Shown: in pieces, positions 1 to 8,911 of the stretch
How positions within the stretch are numbered: the stretch's first letter is position 1
Layout: the number at the start of each line of letters is the position of its first letter
From: Marinobacter sp. F4216
GTDB taxonomy: Bacteria > Pseudomonadota > Gammaproteobacteria > Pseudomonadales > Oleiphilaceae
Assembly: GCF_019931195.1 (NCBI RefSeq)
Contig: NZ_JAIOUO010000007.1
Location: 186,001 to 250,000 of the forward strand
Direction of reading: 5' to 3'
DNA length: 64,000 nucleotides
Translations under genes and position numbers: made by a program
Notes under the pieces: generated by a model
Database searches by the model: none
What the model was told of the DNA's origin: nothing
What the model saw: the letters and a program-made list of their open reading frames with translations, nothing else

Positions 1-1812
1 ATTTATGCACTCCCCAATCTCTTTCCGGACGACTACGCCATCCAGATTACCGGTTCCCGCAGCAGCACCGAGGTGGATGCCTCGGTTCTCGAGCGAGCCG
101 TGAAGGCGCTGGAATCTGAAGGAATTGAGGTTAAAGACAGTTCTCTCCAGGATCGGGATGCCCTGATTCGTCTGACCGGTGCGGAAGACCAGCTGCAGGC
201 CCGGCCTGTGGTTCAGTCAGCACTGGGCGGAGATTACCTGGTCGCCCTGAATATGGCGCCTTCCACTCCCGACTGGCTGAAGAGTCTGGGTGCCGGCCCC
301 ATGAAACTGGGTCTGGACCTGCGCGGTGGTGTTCACTTCCTACTTGAAGTGGATATGGATACGGCCGTCAATCAGCGCCTTGAGGCGATGTCGAGCCAGA
401 TCAAGCGAGAGCTTCGTGAAGAACGCATTCGTTACCGGGGCGGTGACGTCGAAGGTCGCCGACAGATTGTTCTCAGCTTTCGCGATGAAGCCCAGCGCTC
501 GGAAGCGTTTGATCTGATTCGCGATCGCTACAATCAGTTCCTGATGAACGAGCGTACCGTTGATGACGAACGGCAGATTGTTCTGTCCCTGTCTGAGATC
601 GAAGTGAAATCCATCCAGGAATACGCCCTGGAGCAAAACCTCACCACCATCCGCAACCGGGTTAACGAACTGGGTGTCGCTGAGCCGCTGGTCCAGCGCC
701 AGGGTGCCGATCGAATTATCGTTGAGCTGCCGGGTGTGCAGGATACCGCTCAGGCCAAGCGTGTTCTTGGCGCGACTGCCAACCTGGAATTCCGTCTGGA
801 AGCACGCTCTGATGCCAACGCCAGCGAAGTGGAAGAGTTCGGTTTCCGGGACAATCTCCGTCGAACCGCTCGCCTTGAGAAAGAGGTGATCACCACCGGT
901 AACAACGTGTCCAATGCCCAGCAGGCGTTCGACGAAAATGGTCAGCCTCAGGTCAATATCACCATGGATTCCATTGGTGGTGATCAGATGCACCGGGCAA
1001 CACGCAGCGCCGTTGGCCGCCGGATGGCCGTGCTGTTTATTGAGTTCCGTACCGAGACCGAAAACCGCATGGTTGACGGAGAAATGACGGAAGTTGATAA
1101 GCGGGTGGTCGAGAAGAGCATTATCAGCCTGGCGACCATTCAGTCGGCGCTTGGAAGCAGTTTCCGGATCACCGGTCTGGATTCCATTCCGGAAGCAGCA
1201 GAGCTGGCGCTCTTGCTGCGGGCAGGTGCGCTGGCGGCACCGATGTACTTTGTGCAGGAACGGACCATCGGCCCGAGCCTGGGTCAGAAAAACATCGATG
1301 CGGGCGTCATGTCGGTTGCACTTGGCTTTGCTCTGGTTCTGGCCTACATGCTGGTGAATTATCGCGGTTTTGGCCTGATCGCCAATGTGGCGTTGACCCT
1401 CAATCTGATGTTGCTGGTAGCTTGCATGTCGATTCTGTCGGCCACGCTCACGCTGCCCGGTATTGCCGGCATTGTTCTTACCGTGGGTATGGCGGTTGAC
1501 GCCAACGTTCTTATATTCGAGCGGATCCGTGAAGAATTGCAGGGCGGGGCCCCCCCTCAGTCGGCCATTAACGCTGGTTATTCCCGCGCCTTCGTCTCAA
1601 TCTTTGATGCGAACATCACCACCTTGCTGGTGGCCGTGATTCTGTTTGCCATGGGCTCCGGCCCGGTGAAGGGCTTCGCCGTCACTCTGTGCCTCGGTAT
1701 CCTGACGTCCATGTTCTCTGGCCTGATGGTCAGCCGGGCGATTGTGAATCTGGTATACGGTGGTCGAAAGGTCGAAAAGCTGTCGATCGGAGGAAAGCTG
1801 GCAAATGTCTGA
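1..1812 (+). CDS. secD: SecD, protein translocase subunit (5' end outside window)
   Basis: SecD works with SecF and YajC in the inner membrane and uses the proton gradient to help pull exported proteins through SecYEG. The frame is open from base 1, so the beginning of the gene lies upstream; 603 codons are visible. The large periplasmic P1 region comes first. At the C-terminal end are several membrane helices, including the SecD family motif GMAVDANVLIFERI, whose Asp is implicated in proton transfer. The stop codon overlaps the secF start by eight bases, so translation is probably coupled. The assignment is firm; only the length is unknown. Confidence 0.97.
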   Translation: MYALPNLFPDDYAIQITGSRSSTEVDASVLERAVKALESEGIEVKDSSLQDRDALIRLTGAEDQLQARPVVQSALGGDYLVALNMAPSTPDWLKSLGAGPMKLGLDLRGGVHFLLEVDMDTAVNQRLEAMSSQIKRELREERIRYRGGDVEGRRQIVLSFRDEAQRSEAFDLIRDRYNQFLMNERTVDDERQIVLSLSEIEVKSIQEYALEQNLTTIRNRVNELGVAEPLVQRQGADRIIVELPGVQDTAQAKRVLGATANLEFRLEARSDANASEVEEFGFRDNLRRTARLEKEVITTGNNVSNAQQAFDENGQPQVNITMDSIGGDQMHRATRSAVGRRMAVLFIEFRTETENRMVDGEMTEVDKRVVEKSIISLATIQSALGSSFRITGLDSIPEAAELALLLRAGALAAPMYFVQERTIGPSLGQKNIDAGVMSVALGFALVLAYMLVNYRGFGLIANVALTLNLMLLVACMSILSATLTLPGIAGIVLTVGMAVDANVLIFERIREELQGGAPPQSAINAGYSRAFVSIFDANITTLLVAVILFAMGSGPVKGFAVTLCLGILTSMFSGLMVSRAIVNLVYGGRKVEKLSIGGKLANV

Positions 1813-2761
1813 TCAAGAGAAAAAGCCATTTGATTTTATGGGGCTTCGGAAGGCTGCTTCCGTGCTTTCGATCGCGCTGGTCGTCGCCTCGATCCTGTTG
1901 CTGGCGGTTCGCGGCCTGAATCTGGGGCTCGATTTCACCGGCGGTACATCGGTGGAGTTCGAGTACACGGAGGCTCCTGCGCTGGAGGACGTTCGGACCA
2001 CTCTGACAGAGGCGGGTTATGAACAGTTTGTGGTTCAGAATTTCGGTTCAGACACCACGGTCCTGGTGCGCCTTGCCGAAGCGGATAACGACAAGGTAGG
2101 TCTTGAAGTCGCTGAGGCATTGAAAGCCAGTGGTGCCGAGCTTGAGCTCATCAGTTCCGAGTTTATCGGCTCCCAGGTGGGGGAAGAGTTACGCGAGGAC
2201 GGTGGCCTGGGCATGCTCCTGGCGCTGGCGGTGGTGCTGATTTACGTTGGTATGCGCTTCCAGTTCAAGTTTGGTATCGCTTCGGTGGTTCCGCTGGCCC
2301 ACGATGTCATCATTGTTCTCGGGGTGTTCGCACTGTTCCAGTGGACGTTTGACCTGTCCGTACTCGCGGCCTTGCTCGCGGTTATCGGTTACTCGCTGAA
2401 TGACACCATCGTTGTGGCTGACCGCATCCGGGAGAATTTCCGCAAGATGCGTGAGGGCGACTCCTGGCACATCATTAATGCCTCGATCCACCAGACGATC
2501 CGTCGGACGATCAACACCTCCGGTACCACGTTGGTGGTGTTGCTGGCCCTTTACCTGTTCGGGGGTGAGGCCATCAACAACTTCTCACTGGCGCTGATCA
2601 TTGGTGTTGTCGTGGGTACCTATTCCTCTATCTACGTAGCGGCCAATATGCTGCTTGCGCTGCACATTTCCCGTGAGGACCTGCAGTTGCCGCAGAAAGA
2701 GGGGGCTGTTGGTGAAGAGGTGGAGGAAGAAGAGCCACCCGAGTGGCTGAATCGGATGTGA
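1805..2761 (+). CDS. secF: SecF, protein translocase subunit
   Basis: This 318-residue inner-membrane partner of SecD has a first membrane helix near residues 14-34 followed by the LGLDFTGGT motif. A periplasmic domain comes next, then a five-helix bundle containing GYSLNDTIVVADRIRENFRK, the SecF signature. An ATG lies 15 codons further upstream in frame, but the start at 1805 gives MSDQEKKPFDF, fits the family length and overlaps the secD stop. The C-terminus is acidic (a run of E before PPEWLNRM). A terminator follows directly, so secDF ends its transcription unit here. Confidence 0.97.
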   Translation: MSDQEKKPFDFMGLRKAASVLSIALVVASILLLAVRGLNLGLDFTGGTSVEFEYTEAPALEDVRTTLTEAGYEQFVVQNFGSDTTVLVRLAEADNDKVGLEVAEALKASGAELELISSEFIGSQVGEELREDGGLGMLLALAVVLIYVGMRFQFKFGIASVVPLAHDVIIVLGVFALFQWTFDLSVLAALLAVIGYSLNDTIVVADRIRENFRKMREGDSWHIINASIHQTIRRTINTSGTTLVVLLALYLFGGEAINNFSLALIIGVVVGTYSSIYVAANMLLALHISREDLQLPQKEGAVGEEVEEEEPPEWLNRM

Positions 2762-2784
2762 TTCAGCCGTTCCGGCACAAAAAA

Positions 2785-2815
2785 ACCGCCATCCCTCGGG
2801 ACTGGCGGTTTTTTT
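2785..2815 (+). terminator. Intrinsic terminator after secF
   Basis: A seven-base stem (ACCGCCA with TGGCGGT) and an 11-base loop are followed by seven T. It lies 24 bases after the secF stop and just before the end of the convergent suhB-like gene. Confidence 0.85.
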
Positions 2816-2830
2816 ATGGCTGCTGTTTTA

Positions 2831-3643
2831 TCAGCGGGGCAGGCGACCCCGGAACGGGTGAAGCGCTTTCAGGACTTCACGGAACAGCTTCGGATTGGCA
2901 ACGACCAGCTGCCGGGCATTGCTGGTAGACGGGTTTCCGGAGAAGTCCCCAACCAATGCGCCGGACTCCATCGCCAGGGTGCCACCAAGATCCAGATCCA
3001 CCGCTTGCGGGCGGAAGAGTACGGCGGAGTCGAGATGGCCGGCGGACACGCGAGCGATATCCAGTACCGGGCAACCGGAGGTACGCATCATGGCGGCCTC
3101 ACTGGCCAGAGCTGCAGACATCTCACCCCAGAGCTGGGCGTCGTCACTTTTCTTCGCTTGTGCCAGAAGGTTGGAAGCAATCGCGGCCTGATCGAGTGTC
3201 TTGACCTGGGATGCCCGAACGCGGCGGCTGTTTAGCGCTGCGCCGTGCCCCCGGCTGGCAGAGTACTCCTCGCCGGTAACCGGGTTAATGATCAGCAGGT
3301 TTTCGGTGCGGTTGTTCTTTTTCTGCGCCAGGGCGATGACAAAGTCAGGGATGCCCCGCAGGAAGTTCTCGCTTCCGAGCAGCGGAAAGATGTGCCAGCT
3401 ACGCTCGTTGGAACCTGCATCAGCCTCGTTCAGCGGCGCGATGGCGTGGTCCTTGTAGGCCTTTTCCAACTGCTCGCTGAAATTGTCGTAAATAGACTGT
3501 TCAACCCGGTCCAGCTGACGGCGGAGTTCGCCATCATTCTTGGTGTTGGGTTCCTGACGCTCGAAGTGGGCTTTCAGATAGTCTGAACCCTGGCGCGCAA
3601 CGCGCAGGGCCATTTTGATCGCTGGTTGCATCTGAGTGTTCAA
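2831..3643 (-). CDS. suhB: SuhB-like inositol-monophosphatase-fold protein with degraded active site
   Basis: This 270-residue protein aligns along its length with SuhB and occupies the usual SuhB position, divergent from trmJ. E. coli SuhB is an inositol-1-phosphatase that also acts as a Nus factor in rRNA antitermination. Here the metal-binding motif DPxDGTTNF reads FPLLGSENF, the upstream acidic motif (EE in active enzymes) reads APLNEADAG, and the C-terminal WDxAAG reads VDLDLGG. The fold markers SASRGHGAALN, SGCPVLDIARVSAG and SGALVGDFSG are kept. I infer that phosphatase activity is lost and a structural or RNA-polymerase-linked role is retained. The reading frame is intact, so it is not called a pseudogene. 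Confidence 0.85.
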   Translation of the reverse strand: MNTQMQPAIKMALRVARQGSDYLKAHFERQEPNTKNDGELRRQLDRVEQSIYDNFSEQLEKAYKDHAIAPLNEADAGSNERSWHIFPLLGSENFLRGIPDFVIALAQKKNNRTENLLIINPVTGEEYSASRGHGAALNSRRVRASQVKTLDQAAIASNLLAQAKKSDDAQLWGEMSAALASEAAMMRTSGCPVLDIARVSAGHLDSAVLFRPQAVDLDLGGTLAMESGALVGDFSGNPSTSNARQLVVANPKLFREVLKALHPFRGRLPR

Positions 3644-3667
3644 TGTCCGAGTGTGTGAAGGCCGGCT

Positions 3668-3673
3668 ATCATA
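3668..3673 (-). promoter_or_regulatory. Possible extended -10 promoter of the suhB-like gene
   Basis: The minus strand reads TTTTGCTATGATAG, an extended -10 (TGC then TATGAT) 25 bases before the start codon. No good -35 is visible, as is common for extended -10 promoters. Confidence 0.4.
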
Positions 3674-3813
3674 GCAAAACTTACTGTGGCTTGTATGTTT
3701 TTTGACTCAGCAATAGCACGGATAGCAATGGATTACGGCAACTTACAATAACCGGCACCGGTTGCTTTTCTGGTACCATTGCCGCTTTCTCATCAGGTCT
3801 GGATGTCGTAGCG

Positions 3814-4665
3814 ATGCATAAACCGGCGCTTCCTCAGGAAAGCACTGACACGTTTCAGGATCAGGTTCGGATTGTCCTGGTCGAAACCTCCCACTCCGGC
3901 AACATTGGCGCGGTTGCCCGTGCGATGAAAAATATGGGGTTGGGAAATCTCTGGTTGGTTAACCCCGGTTCCTTCCCCGATGAAGCCTCCTATGCCCGTT
4001 CGTCGGGCGCATCGGATGTTCTCGATAATGCGCAGGTTGTCGGGTCCCTGGATGAAGCGATTTCCGATTGCGTCCTGGTCATGGGGACCAGTGCCCGGGG
4101 TCGAAAGGTGCCCTGGCCGGTCATTGCACCGCCCGAAGCGGCAGCGACCGCCGGAGCACATGCCGCGAAAGGGACGGTTGCGCTGGTGTTCGGCCGTGAG
4201 AGCTCCGGTCTGAACAATGAAGAGTTGCAACGTTGTCATTTCCATATTCATATCCCTTCGAATCCGGACTACAGCTCGCTGAATCTGGCGATGGCGGTGC
4301 AGGTGATATGCTATGAATTAAGAATGCATTACCTGCGAGGTCTTGAAGGGGGTGAGGAGAACCCCAATCTTAAGCCTATGACGATGCCCGGAGATGAAGG
4401 CTGGGATGTTGAGCTCGCATCGGTTAACGATGTCGAGGGCTTTTTCAGCCATCTCGAGCAGGTTCTGGTGGATGTCTCTTTTCATCGAAGGGAGAACCCG
4501 AGGCAGTTGATGACTCGCTTGCGACGTCTGTTCCAGCGGGCAAAACTGGATCAGATGGAAGTGAATATCCTCCGGGGCATCTTGTCATCCATCCAGAAAG
4601 CAGTCGGTACCAAGGGATCTGTAAAATCAGCTTCGGCGGATTCCGGGGCCCAGAAAAAGGAATAA
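3814..4665 (+). CDS. trmJ: TrmJ, tRNA (cytidine/uridine-2'-O-)-methyltransferase
   Basis: A SPOUT-family enzyme that 2'-O-methylates position 32 of several tRNAs using S-adenosylmethionine. Motif 1 is [19 protein letters not shown]; the SAM-binding knot appears as [16 protein letters not shown] followed by [24 protein letters not shown]. At 283 residues it is somewhat longer than the E. coli protein (about 246), the extra length being a polar C-terminal tail. It is followed after two bases by cysE. The trmJ-cysE-iscR-iscS order is the same as in Pseudomonas. Confidence 0.95.
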   Translation: MHKPALPQESTDTFQDQVRIVLVETSHSGNIGAVARAMKNMGLGNLWLVNPGSFPDEASYARSSGASDVLDNAQVVGSLDEAISDCVLVMGTSARGRKVPWPVIAPPEAAATAGAHAAKGTVALVFGRESSGLNNEELQRCHFHIHIPSNPDYSSLNLAMAVQVICYELRMHYLRGLEGGEENPNLKPMTMPGDEGWDVELASVNDVEGFFSHLEQVLVDVSFHRRENPRQLMTRLRRLFQRAKLDQMEVNILRGILSSIQKAVGTKGSVKSASADSGAQKKE

Positions 4666-4667
4666 AG

Positions 4668-5456
4668 ATGGCCATTTTCGAGCGTTTAAGGGAAGACATT
4701 AACAGCGTTTTTCATCGTGATCCGGCGGCCCGGAACACGTTCGAGGTTCTGACCAACTATCCAGGCTTGCATGCACTGCTGTTCCATCGGATGTCCCATT
4801 GGCTCTGGGGGCTCGGCCTAAAGTGGATTGCGCGGACCATTTCCACTCTTGCAAGGTGGTTTACCGGGGTTGAGATTCACCCGGGCGCCAAGATCGGTCG
4901 CCGGTTTTTTATCGATCACGGCATGGGGGTGGTGATCGGCGAAACCACCATTATCGGTGATGACGTAACCCTTTATCAGGGTGTCACGCTGGGTGGCACC
5001 AGCTGGAACAAAGGTAAGCGGCATCCAACCATAGGCAACGGGGTGGTTGTGGGTGCTGGCGCCAAGATCCTGGGGCCGTTTGAAGTAGGCGAGGGGGCCA
5101 AGGTAGGTTCCAATTCCGTGGTTACCAAAGAGGTTCCGGCAGGTGCGACCGTGGTCGGTATTCCGGGTCGCGTCATTGTCAAGCGACCGGAAGAGGAGGG
5201 TGATAATCAGCGCCGGAAGGAAATGGAAGAGCGAATGGGATTCGATGCCTACGGTGTAACTGAGGAAATGCCGGACCCGGTGGCGCGTTCCGTTCGCGCG
5301 CTCCTGGATCACATGCATGCGGTGGACGACCGTATTGAAAACATGTGTCAGGCTCTGAAGAAGCTAAATGCCGATTATCCCAACGGCGAGCTGCCTCCGC
5401 TGGCAGAAGAGGACTTCGATTGCGTGAGGGATGAGCCCAGTCAACGGCAGGGGTAA
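4668..5456 (+). CDS. cysE: CysE, serine O-acetyltransferase
   Basis: Transfers acetyl from acetyl-CoA to L-serine, giving O-acetylserine for cysteine synthesis; cysteine is the sulfur donor used by IscS two genes downstream. The 262-residue protein has the family N-terminal helical region, then left-handed beta-helix hexapeptide repeats from about residue 65 to 170 with [34 protein letters not shown] and [10 protein letters not shown]. The C-terminal tail is long and acidic. It starts two bases after trmJ, and its TAA overlaps the first base of the proposed IscR site. Confidence 0.94.
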   Translation: MAIFERLREDINSVFHRDPAARNTFEVLTNYPGLHALLFHRMSHWLWGLGLKWIARTISTLARWFTGVEIHPGAKIGRRFFIDHGMGVVIGETTIIGDDVTLYQGVTLGGTSWNKGKRHPTIGNGVVVGAGAKILGPFEVGEGAKVGSNSVVTKEVPAGATVVGIPGRVIVKRPEEEGDNQRRKEMEERMGFDAYGVTEEMPDPVARSVRALLDHMHAVDDRIENMCQALKKLNADYPNGELPPLAEEDFDCVRDEPSQRQG

Positions 5457-5488
5457 TACTTGACTGTTTTAGTGGGTCAATTCATACT
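5456..5488 (+). promoter_or_regulatory. iscR promoter with type 1 IscR binding site
   Basis: Bases 5456-5480 read ATACTTGACTGTTTTAGTGG then GTCAA, which fits the known type 1 IscR operator pattern (ATACnTGACTnnnTTAGTnGGnnAT). It overlaps a sigma70-like promoter: -35 TTGACT at 5460-5465, 17-base spacer, -10 CATACT at 5483-5488. The usual [2Fe-2S]-IscR autorepression therefore appears to be preserved even though most isc genes are missing downstream. Confidence 0.75.
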
Positions 5489-5532
5489 CGCAGCTGTTTT
5501 ACGGGACTCATATCCAAGCTCGGGCTGACGTA

Positions 5533-6030
5533 ATGAAACTCACGACCAAAGGCCGCTATGCCGTAACGGCAATGCTGGATCTGGCTCTGCACGCAGACCA
5601 GGGGCCGGTGAGTCTCGCAGATATTTCAGCCCGCCAGGAAATTTCCCTGTCCTATCTGGAGCAGTTGTTCGCGCGCCTTCGTCGAGAAAATCTCGTGATC
5701 AGCATCCGTGGTCCCGGAGGTGGATATCGTCTCAGTCGGGACGCCGGTGATGTGTACATTGCCGAGGTGGTCGATGCGGTGAGTGAGTCCCTCGATACCA
5801 CGCGCTGTGGCAACAAGGGTGACTGCCAGAAGGGCGAGAAGTGCCTCACGCATCACCTCTGGTCTGATCTGAGCGACCAGATTCATCAGTTCCTGAGCGA
5901 AATCAGTCTGAAGGATCTGATGAAAAAACATGAAATCCGCCAGGTTGCGGACCGCCAGAATCGCCGTCAGTCAGACAGCGACTCTGATACGATCAATACC
6001 GACCGCCTGTCGAGCCAGGCGCCGGCCTGA
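5533..6030 (+). CDS. iscR: IscR, Fe-S cluster-sensing transcription regulator
   Basis: Rrf2-family regulator of 165 residues. The winged-helix DNA-binding region is at residues 1-65 ([18 protein letters not shown], then [10 protein letters not shown]). The [2Fe-2S] ligands are in place: Cys92, Cys98, Cys104 and His107, at the same positions as in E. coli. The C-terminal tail after residue 135 is polar and rich in D, S and R. Holo-IscR normally represses isc genes and both forms control other Fe-S genes. Here the only isc gene it can co-transcribe is iscS, 20 bases downstream. Confidence 0.96.
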   Translation: MKLTTKGRYAVTAMLDLALHADQGPVSLADISARQEISLSYLEQLFARLRRENLVISIRGPGGGYRLSRDAGDVYIAEVVDAVSESLDTTRCGNKGDCQKGEKCLTHHLWSDLSDQIHQFLSEISLKDLMKKHEIRQVADRQNRRQSDSDSDTINTDRLSSQAPA

Positions 6031-6050
6031 AATTCAAGCCCAAACATACC

Positions 6051-7199
6051 ATGAAGAAGCCCGTCTACCTTGACTACGCGGCCACGACGCCCGTTGATCC
6101 TGCTGTTGCTGAAGAAATGTCGAAGTACCTGACGATGGATGGCGTATTTGGCAACCCGGCATCGCGCTCCCATATGTACGGTTGGCAGGCGGAGGCGGCA
6201 GTGGAAAATGCCCGCCGCCAGGTTGCACAGCTGATTGGAGCGGACCCGCGGGAAATTGTCTGGACATCGGGTGCCACCGAATCGGATAACCTGGCAATCA
6301 AGGGCGCGGTTGCCGGGCACGATAATCCTCATATCATCACCTCGATTATTGAGCATAAAGCGGTTCTCGATACCTGCAAGTGGCTTGAGCAGCAGGGTGT
6401 CGACGTCACCTGGCTGGTGCCGCAGGGAGATGGTCGGGTGCTGCCGGGGCAGGTGGCGGAAGCCTTGCGGGACAATACCGTCCTGGTCAGCCTGATGATG
6501 GTGAACAACGAGCTTGGTTGTGTGACCGACGTGGCTACCATTGGGGCCATGCTGAGGGAGCGGGGGATTCTGTTTCACGTGGATGCTGCCCAGGCCGCCG
6601 GCAAGCTACCGGTGGATGTCAGTGAGATGTCTGTGGATCTGATGTCAGTGTCCGGTCATAAGGTATACGGCCCGAAAGGGGTGGGGGCCTTGTACGTTCG
6701 CCGCTCGCCCGAGGTTCGTATTGAGGCACAGATTCATGGTGGTGGGCACGAGCGCGGAATGCGTTCGGGTACTCTGCCCACTCATCAGATTGCGGGTATG
6801 GGCAGGGCATTTGCGATTGCCCGGGAGCGCCTTGGTGAGGAAATCGAGAGGCTCGAACAGTTGCGCTCCGGTTTTCTGACGGGGTTGTCTGCGCTGGAGG
6901 GCGTTCGCCTCAACGGAAGTCAAGACCACCGTGTGCCGGGCATCGTAAACCTCTCGTTTGACGGTGTTGAAGCCGAATCCCTGATGCTTGGCCTGCGCGA
7001 GCTGGCTGTTTCTTCCGGCTCCGCCTGTGCATCTGCCACGATGGAGCCGTCGTTTGTTCTTCGTGGTATCGGCCTGAATGACGAGCAGGCCCACCGCGCA
7101 CTTCGTTTTTCATTTGGCCGTTTTACCTCCGCCGATGACGTGGAATTTGCCGGGAAGCACATCATTGATGTTGTATCCCGCCTGCGCTCAGTGCGGTAG
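6051..7199 (+). CDS. iscS: IscS, cysteine desulfurase lacking the IscU-binding tail
   Basis: PLP enzyme that removes sulfur from cysteine as an enzyme-bound persulfide for Fe-S clusters, tRNA thiolation and other uses. Intact features: [12 protein letters not shown] at the N-terminus, [27 protein letters not shown], the PLP lysine in [12 protein letters not shown], and the mobile-loop cysteine Cys326 in SSGSACAS. It is 382 residues against 404 in E. coli: it ends at SRLRSVR, so the roughly 20-residue tail that contacts IscU in E. coli (from about PLWEMYKQG onward) is absent. The next gene is ndk, not iscU. I infer it feeds another sulfur acceptor or works with an unlinked scaffold. Confidence 0.95.
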   Translation: MKKPVYLDYAATTPVDPAVAEEMSKYLTMDGVFGNPASRSHMYGWQAEAAVENARRQVAQLIGADPREIVWTSGATESDNLAIKGAVAGHDNPHIITSIIEHKAVLDTCKWLEQQGVDVTWLVPQGDGRVLPGQVAEALRDNTVLVSLMMVNNELGCVTDVATIGAMLRERGILFHVDAAQAAGKLPVDVSEMSVDLMSVSGHKVYGPKGVGALYVRRSPEVRIEAQIHGGGHERGMRSGTLPTHQIAGMGRAFAIARERLGEEIERLEQLRSGFLTGLSALEGVRLNGSQDHRVPGIVNLSFDGVEAESLMLGLRELAVSSGSACASATMEPSFVLRGIGLNDEQAHRALRFSFGRFTSADDVEFAGKHIIDVVSRLRSVR

Positions 7200-7225
7200 G
7201 CAGCCGGCCTTGGACTGCGTATAAT
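7197..7225 (+). promoter_or_regulatory. Promoter of ndk
   Basis: A perfect TATAAT lies at 7220-7225, with TAGGCA as a 4/6 match to the -35 at 7197-7202, spaced by 17 bases. The -35 overlaps the iscS stop codon, so ndk probably has its own promoter exactly at the point where the missing isc genes would start. Confidence 0.6.
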
Positions 7226-7267
7226 CGCAGGCCTGAATTTTAACCCTGAACTTAATGGAGAAATACC

Positions 7268-7696
7268 ATGGCAACTGAGCGTACGCTCTCGATCATCAAG
7301 CCCGACGCAGTAGCAAAGAACGTGATCGGCGAAATCTACAGCCGCTTCGAGAAAGCGGGCCTGAAAATTGTTGCTGCCAAGATGATGCACCTGACCCAGG
7401 AGCAGGCGGAAGGCTTCTACGCTGAGCACAAAGAGCGTCCGTTCTTCAACGACCTGGTTGCTTTCATGACTTCTGGTCCGGTTGTGGTTCAGGTTCTGGA
7501 AGGCGAGGGCGCGATCCTGAAAAACCGCGACCTGATGGGCGCCACCAACCCGAAAGAAGCCGATGCCGGCACGATCCGTGCGGATTTCGCTTCTTCCATC
7601 GACGCGAACGCTGTTCACGGTTCCGACTCCGCAGCTTCTGCTGAGCGTGAAGTGGCGTACTTCTTCAATGACAACGAAATCTGCCCGCGCGGCTAA
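7268..7696 (+). CDS. ndk: Ndk, nucleoside diphosphate kinase
   Basis: Balances nucleoside triphosphate pools by ping-pong phosphotransfer through a phosphohistidine. The 142-residue protein is of normal length; the catalytic His117 sits in NAVHGSDS, and [15 protein letters not shown] marks the N-terminus. The ribosome site AATGGAGAAATACC precedes the ATG. In Pseudomonas ndk also lies between the isc genes and rlmN, which supports reading the gap before it as a loss of isc genes. Confidence 0.97.
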   Translation: MATERTLSIIKPDAVAKNVIGEIYSRFEKAGLKIVAAKMMHLTQEQAEGFYAEHKERPFFNDLVAFMTSGPVVVQVLEGEGAILKNRDLMGATNPKEADAGTIRADFASSIDANAVHGSDSAASAEREVAYFFNDNEICPRG

Positions 7697-7707
7697 TTCG
7701 GTTGTCA

Positions 7708-7730
7708 GGAGGCGGCGTTCAGCCGCCTCC
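7708..7730 (+). terminator. GC-rich hairpin between ndk and rlmN
   Basis: Nine-base perfect stem GGAGGCGGC / GCCGCCTCC with a five-base loop (GTTCA), 12 bases after the ndk stop. No clear U-run follows, so it may be a weak terminator or an RNA stabiliser rather than a full stop. Confidence 0.5.
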
Positions 7731-7758
7731 GCATTGGTTATTTGTTCGAGGTTATGTA

Positions 7759-8871
7759 ATGACAGCGGCTGCTGAAAAAACGAATCTGCTAGGGATGCCC
7801 AAGTCAAAGCTGGAGGCTTTTTTTGAATCCCTGGGGGAAAAACGTTTTCGTGCCACTCAGATCCTGCAGTGGATTCATCAGCGGGGTATCGATGACTTCG
7901 ATCAAATGAGTAATGTCAGCAAGGCCTTGCGTGAAAAGCTTAAAGTTGTTGCCGAAATTCGTGGTCCGGAGGTTGTGTACGATGAAACCTCCAAGGACGG
8001 TACCCGGAAGTGGGTCATGCGCATGGATAACGGCAACAGTGTAGAAACCGTCCTGATTCCAGACGGAGAGCGCGGCACACTGTGCGTGTCGTCACAGATA
8101 GGGTGCAGCCTGGACTGCACGTTCTGCTCGACGGGCAAGCGGGGCTTTAACCGTAACCTGACGGCAGCGGAAATTATTGGTCAGGTCTGGGTAGCCCGTA
8201 AGGCGTTTATGCCGTTTGATAATGGCTCCGATCGCCCGATCACCAATGTCGTGATGATGGGAATGGGCGAGCCGCTCCTTAACTTCGACAACGTTGTTGA
8301 CGCCATGAACCTGATGATGGAAGACCTGGCCTACGGAATCTCCAAGCGCCGGGTTACATTGAGCACCTCAGGCGTGGTTCCCGCTCTCGATCGACTGGGC
8401 GAAGTCACTGACGTGTCGATCGCCATATCCCTGCATGCGCCGAACGACGAACTGCGTAACCAGTTGGTGCCGCTTAACAAGAAGTATCCGATCTCAGAGT
8501 TGTTGGCGGCTACTCGCCGTTACCTCTCAGGCCTTCCTGACAAGCGCAAGGCAACCATCGAGTACACCGTGATTGAGGGTGTGAACGACCAGCCCGAACA
8601 CGCCAGGCAGCTGGTTGGTCTGTTGCGAGGCCTGCCGTGCAAGATAAATCTGATACCCTTTAACCCGTTCCCGGAGAGCGATTTCAAGCGCCCAAGCATG
8701 AACGCCACGCGACGTTTCCAGACGGTTCTGAATGAGGCAGGGTACGTGACCACGATTCGGACCACGCGGGGTGACGACATCGATGCGGCCTGCGGTCAGC
8801 TCGTTGGCCGGGTCGAAGACCGTACCCGTCGAAGTCAACGATACATTCAAGTTCAGCAGGTAAACCCCTGA
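7759..8871 (+). CDS. rlmN: RlmN, 23S rRNA/tRNA adenine-C2 methyltransferase
   Basis: Radical SAM enzyme that methylates C2 of A2503 in 23S rRNA and A37 in some tRNAs. The start at 7759 gives [12 protein letters not shown] and 370 residues, close to the family length; a longer upstream reading is not supported by a ribosome site. The [4Fe-4S]-binding C-x3-C-x2-C is Cys116, Cys120, Cys123 in [19 protein letters not shown], and the methyl-carrying cysteine near the C-terminus is Cys345 in AACGQLVGR. It needs an Fe-S cluster, so it depends on whatever assembly system replaces Isc. Confidence 0.95.
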   Translation: MTAAAEKTNLLGMPKSKLEAFFESLGEKRFRATQILQWIHQRGIDDFDQMSNVSKALREKLKVVAEIRGPEVVYDETSKDGTRKWVMRMDNGNSVETVLIPDGERGTLCVSSQIGCSLDCTFCSTGKRGFNRNLTAAEIIGQVWVARKAFMPFDNGSDRPITNVVMMGMGEPLLNFDNVVDAMNLMMEDLAYGISKRRVTLSTSGVVPALDRLGEVTDVSIAISLHAPNDELRNQLVPLNKKYPISELLAATRRYLSGLPDKRKATIEYTVIEGVNDQPEHARQLVGLLRGLPCKINLIPFNPFPESDFKRPSMNATRRFQTVLNEAGYVTTIRTTRGDDIDAACGQLVGRVEDRTRRSQRYIQVQQVNP

Positions 8872-8911
8872 TCTGAACAAGCGAGAAAGCCTGTAAGAGG
8901 TAGGTGACACT

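Noticed and set aside
2743..3235. Plus-strand frames across the suhB-like gene
   Set aside because: They start inside secF or its terminator and lack any domain; the minus-strand protein is clearly SuhB-related.
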